Of a stretch of DNA of 64,000 nucleotides, positions 62,749-64,000 are shown in pieces. Source of the DNA: Planctomycetota bacterium. Its GTDB lineage: Bacteria > Planctomycetota > Planctomycetia > Pirellulales > Pirellulaceae. A program made the translations under genes and the position numbers. Where the stretch lies: NCBI GenBank assembly GCA_027619595.1, contig JAQCHP010000002.1, positions 1 to 64,000 on the forward strand, in the 5' to 3' direction. The notes beneath the pieces were generated by a model, which saw only the letters and a program-made list of their open reading frames with translations, did not search any database and was not told where the DNA came from. Position 1 is the first letter of the stretch; every line of letters begins with the position of its first letter.

Positions 62749-63648
62749 ATGCCAGTTATGCATCAAGACGCAAAGTCACGTCCTCCTCCCGCTGCGGACA
62801 AGTTGAGCACAGAAGAGCGCCGCCCTGTCGCATTGCTCGACGCGGCTGATGCCGCCGTGGGTGAATTCTTGTCACCACTGCCGCGATTATTGCGAAATGC
62901 GGCCCGCAATTCGAAACGGAGTGGGCGTCCGATCCATCGTTTGCGAGTCGCTTTACGCCAAGCGACGACGATGCTTAATGCCTTTTGTCCCTTGATTGCC
63001 AACAAAGAATTTCGTTGGATGAAAAGGAGGATTCGCTGCATTCGAATCGCTGCCGGACGAGTGCGGGACTGGGACGTGCTCCGTGGAAATCTTGAAAAAC
63101 AGGCGATCTTGGACGGTGCGTTACGCGACTGGATTGGAGCGCAGGCAGAGCGACATCGGCGAGCGGCACACAAGCAGTTTTTGAAGGTGTTACGAGAGTT
63201 GGATCGCCGTAAAATTTCGCGTCGGGTGGCGCGAATTCGCAGTCGTTTGCGGTGGCAAGGACAGCAAACAGTTCCATTGTTCGAAGATTGGGCTCGGAAG
63301 GTGCTTTACCGCGCCGTCACCGATCTCTTGAATGCGTCGCAACAGGCGACTTACGAAATCGAAAGCCTGCACAGGCTGCGTATCACTGCCAAGCGATTGC
63401 GGTACACGATTGCGCTAGTTTGTTCCGGTTTGGACCCAGCCACGGCAGGTTCGCTGCGGGTGGCTGCGACAGAACTTCAGGAGCAGTTGGGCGTGTTGAA
63501 CGACCGGGCGTGTCAGATCCGCGATCTGCATTGCCTTTACCAGGAAGTCCCCTCGTCGCTAAAAAGTGCATTTCGCGATTTCCTGGTCATGCGCCAGATC
63601 GGTTTGGAAAGCGCAATTGAGGAGTTTCACAATGACTGGCAGGCGTAG
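62749..63648 (+). CDS. CHAD-domain protein
   Basis: A 299-residue protein with a CHAD (conserved histidine alpha-helical) domain, which binds inorganic polyphosphate. Its characteristic repeated basic helices are IHRLRVALRQATTMLNAFCP (His and Arg residues), RVRDWDVLRGNLEKQAIL and IESLHRLRITAKRLRYTIAL (second His). The ATG at 62749 is uncertain; 62758 is an alternative. It lies 132 bp after the ppx-type gene on the same strand, strengthening the polyphosphate theme. CHAD proteins often sit on polyphosphate granules. Confidence 0.9.
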   Translation: MPVMHQDAKSRPPPAADKLSTEERRPVALLDAADAAVGEFLSPLPRLLRNAARNSKRSGRPIHRLRVALRQATTMLNAFCPLIANKEFRWMKRRIRCIRIAAGRVRDWDVLRGNLEKQAILDGALRDWIGAQAERHRRAAHKQFLKVLRELDRRKISRRVARIRSRLRWQGQQTVPLFEDWARKVLYRAVTDLLNASQQATYEIESLHRLRITAKRLRYTIALVCSGLDPATAGSLRVAATELQEQLGVLNDRACQIRDLHCLYQEVPSSLKSAFRDFLVMRQIGLESAIEEFHNDWQA

Positions 63649-63822
63649 TCGTCGGTGATCCCGCCGGATGAATCCGCCGGTCGATTCCGCCTGACGGCTA
63701 ACGAGGTGGATTGCTAGAATGTCGGGATCCCAAAATCGGCTCTTCTTGGTCAGCTTCGCTGTGGATAGCTCCGCTTCAACCCGTGCTGACGCGCCGCCCA
63801 AATTATTTACCAGGTAGTTACG

Positions 63823-64000
63823 ATGAATCGAACGCTTCTAAAATCCAAAATCCATCGCGCCAGTGTAATTCGAGCCGACCTCGATTATGAGGGCAGCATC
63901 ACGATTGACCGCAGTTTGATGGAGGCAGCTGACTTGATCGATAATGAGCAGGTGGACGTCTACAATATCACCAACGGAGCACGGCTCACAACCTATGTGA
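63823..64000 (+). CDS. panD: Aspartate 1-decarboxylase proenzyme (partial, cut by window end)
   Basis: The first 59 codons of panD, which makes beta-alanine for pantothenate and CoA. The sequence aligns residue for residue with E. coli PanD. Lys9 is in [18 protein letters not shown], and the self-cleavage site is Gly24-Ser25 (YEGS), which yields the pyruvoyl group. Tyr58 is present just before the edge. AGG lies a short distance before the ATG at 63823. The gene continues beyond the window. Confidence 0.93.
   Translation, partial: MNRTLLKSKIHRASVIRADLDYEGSITIDRSLMEAADLIDNEQVDVYNITNGARLTTYV

Noticed and set aside
1-64000. CRISPR array, tRNA, rRNA, prophage
   Set aside because: No evenly spaced repeat-spacer series, cloverleaf, rRNA segment or phage structural gene was recognised on reading.

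Overview
The window looks like a medium-GC planctomycete chromosome, probably Pirellulales-like (inference). The evidence is family content: a PSCyt1/DUF1549/DUF1553 haem protein paired with a Tat-exported DUF1501 protein, a DUF1587/1595/1592/1588/1585 haem protein paired with a Tat-exported DUF1552 protein, a DUF1559 pseudopilin-like protein, and very large exported proteins of unknown function. No rRNA, tRNA, CRISPR array, prophage or plasmid replication gene was seen.

Layout. 1-146: one copy of a palindrome-bearing repeat, cut by the window edge. 524-8700 (minus): rhaA, two GH78-type rhamnosidase genes, then DUF1805, methyltransferase and SPFH genes. 9049-16012: a cold-shock protein, the DUF1501/DUF1553 pair, a CBM9-like secreted protein and an NHL beta-propeller. 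16241-17565: the second, inverted copy of the repeat, followed by a REP-associated HUH transposase. 17566-18538: gene-free. 18539-25570: MFS transporter, FAH-family sugar-acid enzyme, two RNA methyltransferases, LRR-PDZ protein, purE-purK. 25591-30277: the DUF1552/DUF1592 pair. 30435-38781: M28 peptidase, two small membrane proteins, AddB-like and AddA-like helicase-nuclease genes. 38747-43274 (minus): a three-gene ABC exporter operon with a His-rich permease loop. 43763-45677: DUF1559 protein and trpA. 46045-53777: kdsD/kpsF-kdsC followed by a 1045-residue LptC/OstA-like protein and a large exported protein of unknown function. 53849-57719: glgC, an exported cyclophilin, rsmD and a membrane-anchored PilZ protein. 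57885-63648: a polyphosphate cluster (SixA-like phosphatase and ppk1, divergent from ppx/gppA-HD and a CHAD protein). 63823-64000: the first 59 codons of panD.

How the genes fit together. The 5' part is a rhamnose-release and rhamnose-isomerisation unit: secreted GH78 enzymes would free L-rhamnose and RhaA would convert it to L-rhamnulose. The kinase, aldolase and transporter are not in the window. The kdsD-kdsC-LptC/A-like order matches the proteobacterial Kdo/LPS-export operon, with one giant multi-repeat protein where LptC and LptA would be. The polyphosphate genes lie back to back around a 200-bp divergent promoter region with an inverted repeat. The two haem-protein/Tat-protein pairs belong to different families but share the same gene order and presumably a similar, still unknown, envelope function.
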